Shown piece after piece: positions 33,492-44,203 of a DNA stretch of 64,000 nt. Source of the DNA: Torymus aiolomorphi (taxonomy: Eukaryota; Arthropoda; Insecta; Hymenoptera; Torymidae); the NCBI GenBank assembly GCA_036365515.1, contig CM070874.1, positions 51,800,583-51,864,582 on the forward strand, written 5' to 3'. Positions within the stretch are counted from its first letter, which is position 1. Every line of letters begins with the position of its first letter. The position numbers were made by a program, and so were the translations under genes. The notes beneath the pieces were generated by a model. It had not been told where the DNA came from. It worked only from the letters and a program-made list of their open reading frames with translations, and ran no database searches.

Positions 33492-36400
33492 GCCTCTAAA
33501 ACAAACGCCGTATGTGACACATGATATCGAGCCTACAAGTGATGAGCCTTTCCGTATACCGCCGTATCGGTATTCAGCAGAAAAAAAGAAAGCGATACAA
33601 ATTCAAGTGAGGGAGATGATAGTAGACGGGCTAATCGAGCCTTTTTCTTCACCTTACTGTTCTCCGATAGTCATGGACAAAAAGAAAGACGGTGATTTTA
33701 GATTCTGCAATGATTTCCGCCGTTTAAATTCAATCACAAAAGATACCGCGCAAAATCTTCGGATTATACGTGAAATGATCAAGGATATCGGATCCGCAAA
33801 AATTTTACTACCTTAGATTTAAAGCACGGATACTGGCAAATTCCGCTTACTGAGCATGCCAAAAAGTTCACTGCGTTCGCGACGCCTGACGGTGGGTTGT
33901 ACCAATGACGAGTAATGCCGTTTGGTTTAAAGAATGCACCCGGGTGCTTTAATAATTTTATCACGCAGGAGGTTTTGCCCGGATACATTAATGATTTTGT
34001 TAGATCTTATCTAGATGATTTTGTATACTCGAGTACGTGGGAGGAGCACCTCGTTCATTTAAATAAAGTATTCGAGCGCTTACGCATTTATGAACTTACG
34101 TGCGCGATTAGGAAATGTTATTTTGGAAAGCAGAGCCTAGAGTTTCTCGGTCACGAGATAACCGGCGCAGGAAACCGGGCGAAGCCAGAGCATATTCGCG
34201 CAATTTTGTATTATCCGCCGCTGCGCAATCGAAAGGAATTGCGTGGATTTCTCGGCACGTGTGAATGGCTCCGGGAGTACATTCAGAATTTTACGCAAAT
34301 CGCTTTACCGCTCACGGCACTTTTGTCCTCAAAGCTCGCCTGGGTTTGGACGGACGAAAGCCAACGAGCGTTTGACTCTTTAAAGCGAGTTTTTAATGCG
34401 CCCTTGATACTGTGTCGTCCCGAGCCCGGAAAACCTTTTTACTTACAAACAGACGCGTGCGCGACGGGCATGGGCGCGGCTCTGTATCAGCTCGGTGATG
34501 CTGGCGAACGCCGTATAATTTCATACGCGTCCGCGAAATTTACGAAAACGGAAAAGAGATATCACTCTAATGAACAGGAGTGTCTCGCAGTTATTTGGGC
34601 TTTGCGCAAATTTCGTCATTACTTGGAGGACGGAAAATTTATTTTAAGAACGGACAATCACGCGCTTACCTGGCTAAATAATATCCGCGATGGAAAGGGA
34701 AAGCTACACCGGTGGGCAATGTACTTAAAGAGTTTCAATTTTATAGTTGAGCATGTCGCCGGAAAGGACAATCAACTAGCTGATGTGCTTTCGCGAGATC
34801 CGGGAAATGAAATTTTTAATTATGACGCCGACGCGTTAGAAGCCTTGTTGCCGCCCGAAAGAACCGTGCCGCGACGCGAAATAATCTGCGCATCGATGGT
34901 TGTACAAGATATTTTAGAGCGCATTATGCAAGCTCAACAGGGAGAGTTTATCGATGTCAAAGACGCCGAACGCTTTCTGCAGCCAAACCAGATGTTGCAG
35001 TTTAGCAATGGCGCATATTACGTCATTGAAAATGGTCGCGCGCCGCGAATTTACGTACCATTTTCTTATCGAGATATGGTTATCTCGCATTTTCACGACC
35101 ATCCACTTGTCTGTCATCCGGGTATAGACGAAACATTAAGAACCGTGCGTGAAAATTTTTTCTGGCCGCGCATGCGCGAGGATGTTCGTCGCACAGTCGG
35201 AAATTGCGCGGCGTGCTTGTCAATAAAGGCCGACAAGCCTGTATCAAAGGGGAACGAACGCTCGAGACAGCCAATCGCGCCGTGGGATACGGTCGCGATA
35301 GACTTAATGGGACCTTATCCGCGAACGTCAAGAGGAAAACGTTTTGTTTTAGTCGCGACTGACGTGATGTCTCGTTGAGTCGAGGTTTTTGCAGTTTCAA
35401 GTTCTGAAATAAAAATAATCGCGCCAATTCTCGAGCAACAAGTTTTCATGCGCTGGGGATATCCGCGAGTCATATTAAGTGATAACGCACCGCAATTTCG
35501 GGGAATAACTTGGAGCGAGCGATGTAAAACTTGGGGAGCTTTATTATACACGACGCCTGCCTACCACCCGCAGGCAAATCCGACGGAACGGCGCAATCAA
35601 GAGTTGAAAAAAGGGCTTAGACTTAAAATCGCGAGCGGATGCCAGCGCGACTGGGATTTGCATTTGCCGCAAATTGTGTTTTCCTTGCGCAGGCGCAGGA
35701 ATCGCGTAACGGGGCAATTGAAATGCTTTTAGGTCGAGATCTACCACGTCCAAGAGAATGGAGTTTCGTTTACGGCAATGAGACGCACGACCGCGTCGAC
35801 AGCACGCGGCAACGCCAAGCCGCGACCGGAAACCGGACGACCAGCCAGAGCGAGCAGCTACGAGTTGGCGAACTCGTGCTCGCTAGAAATTTTGCTCAGT
35901 CAAATGCCGCCGAAGGTTTCAACGCCCAGCTTGCACCACGATGGACTGGACCCTTCCCTGTCCTTGAGAAATGTAGCGACGATGTCTACATCATCGAGCG
36001 ACCAGGGCGGGACAACATAAAGCTGCACATCAGCGCTCTGAAAAGAGTGCCCCAAAGGGAAACAGCTGAGGCCGCGGACGCCGCCCAGCAGCCGATCGAC
36101 GAGCAGCGCGACACGGTGTCGCCTCCTCAACCATCCAGCACCCGGCCTGTAGACACTCACCAACAGGACGAGCTGCCAAATCTGCTATCAGCAGACTCAG
36201 TCTCCGATACTGCATCGACTGTGCAGTCGACACGAGTACGGAGTGCACCAGCGTGCACACCAGCTGCATCGGCGGGCCCGCCGATACGAGCTCACGCAGA
36301 GGAGGACCAGGCAACGTCGTCTGCTCAGAGGCTCGAAAATCCCGAGTTAACTGCAGAGAAACGACTTATTACAGTCCCGCCGCGCGAAACCGCTTTCCAG

Positions 36401-36538
36401 GATTTCGCCGCCGTCGCAGCCCCACGGCGCCGCCGCGGCCGGCCCTCGAAGGAGAAGCTTGAGAGGCGAGCAGTGGAGCGTGACGGCTCGAGCAGGCAGC
36501 ATCGCTACGACCTGCGACCGAGACGCCACAATACATAA
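33486..36538 (+). pseudogene. pol: Gypsy B pol, part 2: RT, RNase H, integrase
   Basis: RT begins at once (PYRYSAEKKKAI, IEPFSSPYCSPIV) and has the catalytic YLDD box at 34,008-34,019. RNase H shows LQTDACATGMGAAL and SNEQECLAVIWALRKF. Integrase has the H-H-C-C finger (HPGIDETLRTVRENFFWPRM then CAAC, about 35,100-35,220), the D region WDTVAIDLMGP, D of VILSDNAPQF and E of TERRNQELK, then the GPY/F-type module RWTGPFPVLE near 35,940. A long Ala/Pro/Gln-rich C-terminal extension ends with an AT-hook-like RRRRGRPSK and HRYDLRPRR. Damage: a 1-bp loss in an A/T run near 33,800, TGA at 33,906-33,908 and at 35,376-35,378 (both where Trp is expected), and a small indel near 35,690. Confidence 0.85.
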
Positions 36539-36579
36539 GTGCTCTGTGTAAAAAAAAATACTGTGTGTGATTGGGTGAA

Positions 36580-36969
36580 ATGTCCGAGAAGAAGAGACCG
36601 CGTGGAGGTAGAGAAGCCAAGGTGCGGCTTGTTCTCGACATGTGCAAGATGGCACACAGACGCGGCGACATCGAGGCTAAGAAGTGAGCCCTTGAAACCG
36701 TTTGCCTGTGCTATGACGTCGACCCCACGCAACTCACTGGCCAAGGCCTTAAGGGCATGACGATGTCCAAGGGCCAACCCGACAGGGCCAAGAGTGCACC
36801 GATGCCCACTCCACCATCCGAATCAGCAGAGGAAGTCGTGCCACAGATGCACCTGGAGTCTTTACCGTCAGCGCCGATGAACCTGGAGTCATTGCTTGAC
36901 TCGGAGACGCTCGAACACCTACTCGACGACTTCGAGACCTTCCTCACTGGCGGACCAACGCAAGAGTAA
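36580..36969 (+). pseudogene. Gypsy B third ORF, unknown
   Basis: Starts at ATG 36,580 (MSEKKRPRGGREAKVRL), 40 bp after the end of pol. It is interrupted by an in-frame TGA at 36,685-36,687 and continues in the same frame to TAA at 36,969, about 129 residues in all. The first part is basic (possible nuclear targeting). The last 30 residues are acidic and Leu-rich (LESLLDSETLEHLLDDF), like an activation or helix-interaction segment. There is no signal peptide and no membrane span, so it is not an envelope gene. Bases 36,970-37,382 after it are AT-rich and non-coding. Confidence 0.45.
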
Positions 36970-37382
36970 GACGTGTGAAAATAGTGGTTATTTAATTATG
37001 AAAGACTATAATTATTATAAGAGACAATTAAAAAGAAATTAAAATAAAATGAAATTAAAATTATTTGCATTATATAGAATCAAAAGAAGAAGAAAAACTA
37101 TATATTTTGTTAAATGCCAGTATACTCAAACACACGAACATGACATACACACCACACATTGTATATAATAGTTTATATAAACTCAACACCTACACGTAAC
37201 AATTGGATTTTTTTTATTACATATACTTTTTTAATAAACAAATATAAATATTAATATTTAACGGTAGAGCAAGCCTTTTAGTTATCGAGGACATCGTGTT
37301 ATTTGTAACTATCGCATTATTTTAATGCTAGATTCGTAGAGATTTATTTTCATTTCGGTCCGGAGAAAAAGTCGAGAATCGC

Positions 37383-37392
37383 TGGGGGGAGT
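37383..37392 (+). promoter_or_regulatory. Polypurine tract of gypsy B
   Basis: TGGGGGGAGT directly precedes the 3' LTR, as expected for the plus-strand primer. Confidence 0.65.
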
Positions 37393-38141
37393 TGACGTAC
37401 GCGAGTATTTTCGAATTCGCAGCGCGACTTTTTCTCGGGAGCGCGGAGAGCAGCGAGGCTTGAAAGCTTCCCGGAAGTACGAGCCGGTCGAAGCTTTTCT
37501 ACCACCGTGTTAGAAGCCGTGGCGTCGCACCGCTGGGGTGAGGTTTAGCCTTCGCCGGCGATTTGGAGCGGCGGCCAATAAGAGAGCAGAGAGCTCATCC
37601 CTCCACTTCGCTGCGGCGGGCGGCGCGGGCGGCGCGCGCCCCCGATCGCTCTGGGTCTTTCGGAGCGTCACTCGGCCGCCGCGACTCGCGCAGGCAAGAC
37701 CTCGCGAACGCAGCTCCTACCGAGGAACTTGTGCTCAGTCGCACTCCCGCTGAGGGCAATCAAGTATCGCTCACTGCAAAAGGAGTCCCTTTGCCCTCGC
37801 CCAGTGCGGTTCTCGTCCGCTCATGGCATAAAGGGGGTGACTGTGACTACACGTCACTTGGGAGACATGCACACAACCTCGGGAGCGACTCGCTGGAGGA
37901 ACCTTTCTCCCTGAAAAAAAAGTTGAGCTACCGCGAGCTTCATTTTGTCGCGCGGAAGAATTTAAAGATTTTACGGTTTATTTTTTTCATTCAAATTATT
38001 TTAATGGGTTTTACGGTGCTCTACCGGAAAATTAGTACTACTTTTTTTTTATAAAAATCAATTTGTCTTTTTTTGTTCTTACTCTCCTTCAAACTTCCAT
38101 GCATGCTCTCCTCAAGCTAGCCGTAAGCTTTTCATACGTCA
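37393..38141 (+). repeat. 3' LTR of gypsy B
   Basis: 749 bp, TGACGTACGCGAGTATT to CATACGTCA, followed by AGTT. Near identity with the 5' LTR indicates a recent insertion. Confidence 0.92.
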
Positions 38142-38145
38142 AGTT

Positions 38146-39110
38146 AGAATGCCTACTTTAATATTGAAACACACTTTTATTAAAGACGAAAATTCATTAT
38201 TACTTATAGATAACATTATTATAATAAATCTAAATATACTCAAATTTTAGTTTTCAAATAAGCTAGTATATTAACTATTATGAAATCTTTCTCTCAGTGC
38301 AGAGTCAGTTTAATCTCACTCTTCTTCTCGATGAACCTCGAGTACCATCCAATCATTCCTAGGTTATAAATCACAGGTTAAAATTTTCTTAACCTTTTTT
38401 TCAAATCGTAATTTCTCGAGAACGGTTTGATGAATTAGCTCCAAATTTATAGACAATTTTGTGTGTGAGATGGGTAATATATGGGCGAATTTTCATCAAG
38501 ATCGTTCGATTATTTTTTGAGATATTTGATATTTAAAATTTTCGTATTTTGTAAAGTCATTTTTTTTGTTACATGATAACTAGAGAAAAAAAATTGGTTT
38601 AATCATGTTTAAATATTGTGGAGATATAGAGTTTAGATGTTTATCATATAAGTCCTTTAGGTAAAAGAATTGTCTCATAATTTTTAGAGATATTTAAGGT
38701 TAAAACTTTTTTACGTATTTTTCCAAATCGTAATTTCTCAATGACGACTTATGTGTCAATTTGAAATTTATAGACTATTTTGTATACAATATAGGCAAGA
38801 TCTATGTAAAATTTTATCCAGATTATATGGTTAGTTTTTGAGATATTTGATATTTAAAATTTTGGCATTTCTGGAAATGAATTTCTACGTCGCACAATAA
38901 CTAGAGTAAAATATAATTACTTTTAAATTTAATGGAGATCTTGATTTGATGGAGGTGTTGAGTTTGTATATTATTTGTTACATACATTGTTAGCGTAAAA
39001 GAACTAGTTTATAAATTTCAGAGATATTTGAGGTAAAAACTGTTAAAACTGTATTAGCCATCTTTTCAAATCGTAATTTTTAGGAAACGGTTTTATGTAT
39101 ATGTTAGTAG
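38146..39110. repeat. Degenerate tandem repeat with a period of about 330 bp
   Basis: The motif AAATCGTAATTT recurs at 38,403, 38,725 and 39,068, each followed by a similar run with GAGATATTTGA and, in some units, GCACAATAACTAGAG or ATGATAACTAGAG. Related units are found again at 56,230-56,900. No gene is present in this stretch or in the AT-rich 39,111-39,780. Confidence 0.5.
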
Positions 39111-39856
39111 AAAATGGAAATGACGCTCGATACGCGAGCGTGTTGTTTACTTGCTTTTGTTTTTTATTGAGGTTAATTTACAGCGAGCTCTGTAGAAACA
39201 TGAAATTAGTCAGATACGCTGGCCAATTATTTTAAGTTTGAACTAATTTTTCAAATAATCGCGATTTAAGAAGTGAATATAGTAAGAATTACCCTCACAC
39301 AATTTTGAGATAAAAATTTTAAAGTTGAAACGTTTATGGTTCACTGATATTTGTGTTTACATAATATTTTATTTGCTTTTTTTTATTAAGATGTTGTAAG
39401 AAATGATAAAATTAACAGTCAATGATATTTTATTGAAAATAAAAGAAGAGGATGACGAAAATTATAATTCGTCATCCTTTTCAAAATCAAAATAATTTCA
39501 ATTTTTATAATATGTACACAATTATTGAATAATAATATATTTAGAATGTAAAAAATAGAGTTATATATGATTTTGAAAATGTGAGTAAGTTGATCTCAGG
39601 GTAGATAGAAATTTTTTAATTTTATATTTTAAAATATTTATTTTTTGTCAAATAAAATAAATGTCAAATAACAAATAATTTCAGTAATAAGAATAAAATA
39701 TTAAATTTTTTAAATATTAATGAATTATTAAATCATTGAAAAAAAAGTATAATTAAGAAACGTATTTTATATTTAAAATATATACTATACATATAGGAAC
39801 GATATATTAATTTGGTGGAAGCTACGTGTCAATGAATTGGCAGCGGTTTTTTTTTT

Positions 39857-41190
39857 GCGAAAAAAAAAGTTTAATGTAATTTTTGGTTCAACTCGCCAGA
39901 ACTTCGTTCAGATCAACTATTTCTTTCAGAAATTTTTAGACAATAAATTTTGGAATATTAGGAATATTATAAACCATAGCGGAATAATAGAGATTGTTAT
40001 TGAACCAAATAGCGAATTTTAAAACAATTTTTTTCGCTATTTTAAACTTGTATTTTCAAATGCAAAAGTTGTGTAACGGATTTTCGAATTTTGCGATTTG
40101 ATTCGAACTACTATATTCTTAAACGCCTAATAAAGTTTTTTTGGAAAATTCCAGTACTCTATGCGTTGTGGCTAAATAGGATTTTCCGTGATAATTACGA
40201 TAAATACTGTTGAAGGAGCCACGATACACGTGTTACGACGTGCGCACGATACGATAACGAGAAATGATGCAAATTTTTAACAACAATACATAGACTACTG
40301 AAATGTTCGTGTCATGCGCGCGTCGTAATACGTGTATCGTGGCGCGCGGCCTCCAACAGCATTTATCGTAACAATCACGAAAAGTTCTATTTGCAACAAT
40401 GCATAGAGTACTGGAATTTTCCAAAAAACTTGGTTAGGCGTTTAAGAATATAGTAGTTCGAATCAAACCGCAAAATTCGAAAATTCGTTACACAACTTTT
40501 GCATTTGAAAATACAGGTTTAAAATAGCGAAAAAAATTATAAGAATAACAATTTTTTAAATCGAGTTGACGCAAGCTACTAAAAATCAAAAAAGAATTTA
40601 TCTTTCTTTTTGCTCTCGTCCACCGGATCTGGTGAATGTCCCGAGCATACAAAATAAGAAAGTGTCTCGTCCTGGCTACTGGATTGGACTCATCAGTGAT
40701 GATCCAGTAGCCATCATCAGACACCTGCCGCAAGGTGTTTGTGCAGCTTATACTTATAAGTATAGAATGTTATTTCTCATTTCGAGAAATGATACTCCAT
40801 CTGGTGGTAAAACGACATATCTACTCGGTCGCTAATGTTTGAAAGGGGGAAATTGTTTGTATGCTCGGGACATTTACCCGATCCGGTGGACGAGAGCAAA
40901 AAGAAAGATAAATTCTTTTTTGATTTTTAGTAGCTTGCGTAAACTCGATTTAAAAAATTTTTATTCTTATAACTATTTGCAAAGCGAAACAATTCCCCCC
41001 TTTCAGCGAAAAAAATTGTTTTAAAATTTGCTGTTTGGTTCAATAACAATCTCTATTATTCCGCTATGGTTTATAATATTTCTAATACTCCAAAATTTAT
41101 TGTGTAAAAATTTCTGAAAGAAATAGTTGATCTGAACGAAGTTCTGGAGAGTTGAACCGAAAATAACATTAAACTTTTTTTTCGCAAAAA
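39857..41190. mobile_element. Fold-back element interrupted by a second fold-back element
   Basis: The arm 39,857-40,240 pairs with 40,310-40,538 plus 41,005-41,190. The centre is near 40,275. The right arm is interrupted at 40,539-41,004 by another fold-back sequence flanked by the 13-bp direct repeat AGCGAAAAAAATT (40,526-40,538 and 41,005-41,017). There are no ORFs of note; the frames at 40,488-41,024 come from the inverted arms. Confidence 0.6.
40539..41004. mobile_element. Nested fold-back element (466 bp)
   Basis: Arms near 40,555-40,653 and 40,860-40,965 are reverse complements; they include CTTTTTGCTCTCGTCCACCGG and its complement. An inner hairpin around GGCTACTGGAT...ATCCAGTAGCC lies at 40,672-40,716. 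The element splits an arm of the older fold-back element. Confidence 0.5.
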
Positions 41191-41615
41191 CAAAAAACAT
41201 TTATTGGGATTTTTGATAAAACTAATAAAGATCAAAATTTGATATCTTCACAGAAAAATGCACATTTCAATTCTTTACATGCCTGTACTTAAAAAAACGA
41301 GATTGGCTCAATTTTCAAATTCGGATCGTTGGAGAATACTTTTTCTGCAAAATCATGGTATGTCCCTTTTCGTTTTCAGATCCTCAATTGAGATCAAATT
41401 TCATGCAATTCATTAAAAACTATCTATAATTTTAAAGTATGTGAATATATTCGATTATAGCCGTCGATTAAATTTACATACTTAAAAGTATGTGAATTTT
41501 AAGTATTTATAACTTTTAAGTATGTGAATTTAATCGACGGCTTTCGGCGATGTCGTACACAAGTATTTTGTACACGGCAATAGTTTACAAGTCTTTAAAA
41601 TAGAATAAAATTCTA
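41191..41615. other. AT-rich spacer, no gene
   Basis: Contains a small inverted and direct repeat of AAAGTATGTGAATTTAA around 41,440-41,545. Nothing else recognised. Confidence 0.4.
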
Positions 41616-41714
41616 CACAAATAAATTAAAGAAATAATTCAATCAATTCTGACAAGATCCGTTGGGAGCAAGCGTAAAAATTCAAAACTACAAAGGTTTT
41701 GTGTAGTCCAATGT

Positions 41715-41748
41715 GACGTTTCATCGACGGGTTTGTCGACCTCTTCAG
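41715..41748 (-). ncRNA. Hammerhead ribozyme core, left repeat
   Basis: On the minus strand: CTGAAGA, stem II GTCGAC/GTCGAT with an AAACCC loop and a G-U pair, then GAAA and CGTC before the predicted cut. All catalytic bases of the CTGANGA and GAAA strands are present. Confidence 0.65.
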
Positions 41749-42272
41749 GCTTTATTACAGAAATACAACAATATCACATTACGGATAATCGAAGCACAAA
41801 AAAAATTACATTATTGAAATCGCACAATTTTTACAATAATTGTTCAAAATTTTTGAAAATACATAATATCCAAACTATTCCTTATATAGTCAACAAATTC
41901 GATAAAATAGTAGTACTTGGTAAAAATAAAACGAACAAATTCGACCAAACTAATGTGGTGTATGAGTTCTCATGTAAAGATTGTGATGCGCATTATATAG
42001 GTGAAACCAAATGTGCGTTAAAGAAACGAATTTCTGAACACAGCAGAAACAAAAATGAAGAATTGGTTGTCAATATACATCAAAACATGTACAATCATGA
42101 ATTCGATTTTGAATCGGCAAAAATTAAAAACGTTGAACAAAATTATCAAAAAAGATTAGTTTCAGAAATGCTGTTTATAAATAGTACGCCTAATGCTATT
42201 AACAAATATGAAGACACGCAAAACCTTAGTAGAGAATACAAATCTATTTTCAATATACTGCGTAAAAAATAG
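41733..42272 (+). CDS. GIY-YIG endonuclease domain of a Penelope-like element
   Basis: 179 residues as the frame opens; the first 35 or so are read through the repeat and may not be natural. The motif VYEFSCKDCDAHYIGETKCA near residues 76-95 is the GIY-YIG core with the CxxC pair typical of Penelope endonucleases. It is followed by LKKRISEH and later RLVSEMLFIN with a candidate catalytic Glu. Such domains nick target DNA for integration. The frame is open to its stop, but without RT the fragment cannot move itself. Confidence 0.75.
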   Translation: MSTSSGFITEIQQYHITDNRSTKKITLLKSHNFYNNCSKFLKIHNIQTIPYIVNKFDKIVVLGKNKTNKFDQTNVVYEFSCKDCDAHYIGETKCALKKRISEHSRNKNEELVVNIHQNMYNHEFDFESAKIKNVEQNYQKRLVSEMLFINSTPNAINKYEDTQNLSREYKSIFNILRKK

Positions 42273-42512
42273 TGTATTATGTATACACTCTCACACCTCA
42301 TGTGTTTTTGTTTACTTTTCTCTTTCGATTATAGTACAGCATTAATATCTGCTGTCAACGTACCTTCGCTATCACTTGACTAATCGCTACGCGATAATAA
42401 AGGTAAATTGTAATTTTGTATCTCTGTTAAAAATTGTGCGATTTCAATAATGTAATTTTTTTTGTGCTTCGATTATCCGTAATGTGATATTGTTGTATTT
42501 CTGTAATAAAGC

Positions 42513-42546
42513 CTGAAGAGGTCGACAAACCCGTCGACGAAACGTC
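42513..42546 (+). ncRNA. Hammerhead ribozyme core, right repeat
   Basis: CTGAAGA (42,513-42,519), stem II GTCGAC/GTCGAC with loop AAACCC, GAAA (42,539-42,542) and CGTC; the predicted cut is after 42,546. Stem III is so short that cleavage would be expected to need a dimer, as described for Penelope hammerheads. Confidence 0.7.
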
Positions 42547-42823
42547 GCATTGGAGTACACAACACCTTCGTAGTTTTGAATTTTTACGCTTGCTCCCAAC
42601 GGATCTTGTCAGAATTGACTGAATTATTTCTTTAATTACTACAATGGGGAGTACAATCGTGAATACGATTGACCACATACTGGTCTACACAAATAAAGTC
42701 TACACAGAGAATTTCGGCAAATAAACTATTTATCGAGATAAATTGTACACAGTTAAAATCTACATCAATATGATCTACACATTTTGTAGATTTTAATCGT
42801 GCAAACTATCTCAGTGTAGACTA

Positions 42824-43214
42824 GGGTAAGTGTGGGTACTACTGCGGACGTGAGTATTATTCTGTATGATTCACTGCTGTATGATCTTATGGAAAATCGC
42901 AGTAATACCAGCGACGTACTTTTTTGGGGCTCTGCGCATGCGCGAGCGCTTTCCCTATGCTTTAACATGGCACCGTAATACCAACGCAGTAGTTGCAGCA
43001 GCTTCGCAGTAACATCAGCAGAGAGATGTTGTTTTCAAAGTCATTTTATACATTTTTCTATCAGTTTTTGTTCTAAAATTGTACTTTAATCGATAGATAT
43101 GATACCTAAGTTTCGTTATTAAAAAGAATCAGCGTACTTTTTTTGCATGGAGACGAAATATAATCGTTTGAAACTAACCTGAAAAAAATACCGCCGTAGT
43201 AGCCACACTTACCC
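42824..43214. mobile_element. TA-flanked miniature inverted-repeat element, 391 bp
   Basis: The 24-bp ends begin GGGTAAGTGTGG and pair with two mismatches. The element is flanked by TA at 42,822-42,823 and 43,215-43,216. The TA target suggests a Tc1/mariner-type source. No ORF of its own. Confidence 0.7.
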
Positions 43215-43216
43215 TA

Positions 43217-43965
43217 TATATGTGTACATTTTTTCTTAATATTATTTGTGTAGCAGTGCTATAAAAGTCCTGTGTAGCGGTTTTGTGTAGACATAAACAG
43301 TTATTTTCTACTTATTTATTTTTTTTTTAAATGTAAGTTATTTGCTTTTCTGGAAATTGCACGGTTACTTTTATATTAGTAATAAAATGTATCCAGTATC
43401 ACCATAAATTTTTTAAACTCATTTTTTCCTACTGACGCTTGACAGCTATATTTCGCACAAAGATTGTAATAATCATTATTTATCACGTACTTCAATTTTA
43501 TTCAAAAACATTGGTTTTGATTTTGCGAAAGACCCTCCTTAATATGATAATAATCTAACACTTGGGATTACTTAAACTAATTGAACCCATTCATTTGCAT
43601 GCAGATAATTTTCGCTATAATAAACATGTTTTATTAATTATCTATTTTCGGCTATTATCGTCAGGACTTTGATGTATTCATGAATGTTACACAAAAGTTG
43701 TAGATTATATTAAAACAAAACTTTTTACTCTTAAACAATTTTTGTTAAATTCGTGCTTGCTATAGAATTATAAAAATGATCGTAAACGCATAATTTAGAC
43801 TGTAAAAAAGACCATGATTCTTGCACCGTGATATATAGTATATGTATAGTATCTACAAACACACGCAGACACGCACGCACAAACACCCCCACACACTCAC
43901 ACACATATACATATATATAGGTGGTGCTGCCAACTTAAATCTGGGCCGAAAAAATTTGTGTGCGA
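43217..43965. other. AT-rich DNA with a short CA-rich microsatellite
   Basis: No gene seen. A degenerate ACAC/CACG tract lies at 43,858-43,918. Confidence 0.4.
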
Positions 43966-44203
43966 GATAACGCCTTCTTTGGCCGGCCTCCCATAGAAAA
44001 CGCCTTCTTCGGTCGGACTCCAAGATAATGCCTACTTCCACCGGACTTTCAGATAACGCCTGCTTCGGCCGGATTCCGAGATAACACGTTCTCCGACCGG
44101 ATTCCGAAATAACCCCTTCTTCGGCCGAATTCCGAGATAACGCTTTCTTCTGCCGGACTCCCAGATAACGCCTTCTTCGGCCGGACCCCGAGATAATGCC
44201 TTT
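43966..44203. repeat. 28-bp minisatellite A
   Basis: About eight units of 28 bp with a consensus near GATAACGCCTTCTTCGGCCG followed by GACTCCGA. Because 28 is not a multiple of three, the minus-strand frame through it is not a repeat protein. Related in period and partly in sequence to 62,900-63,095. Confidence 0.75.

Larger units (their letters stand above)
20417..38141 (+). mobile_element. Gypsy element B, complete LTR retrotransposon split by a 10.4 kb insertion
   Basis: The two LTRs (748 and 749 bp) are nearly identical and have TG...CA ends inside TGACGTA/TACGTCA. The target duplication AGTT is at 20,413-20,416 and 38,142-38,145. After the 5' LTR come a primer site, gag, and pol in the -1 frame with protease, RT, RNase H and integrase, then a third small ORF and a polypurine tract. 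Domain order (integrase after RNase H) places it in Ty3/gypsy. Without the palindromic insertion at 23,090-33,485 it would be about 7.3 kb. In-frame TGA codons and two frameshifts mean this copy is not autonomous as read. Confidence 0.92.
41620..42640 (+). mobile_element. Penelope-like retroelement fragment between inverted repeats
   Basis: Inverted repeats of about 215 bp (41,620-41,837 and 42,425-42,639) surround a GIY-YIG endonuclease ORF. Each repeat carries a hammerhead core, as is known for the pseudo-LTRs of Penelope-like elements. Reverse transcriptase is absent, so this is a 3' end fragment whose terminal repeats are in opposite orientation. Confidence 0.72.
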
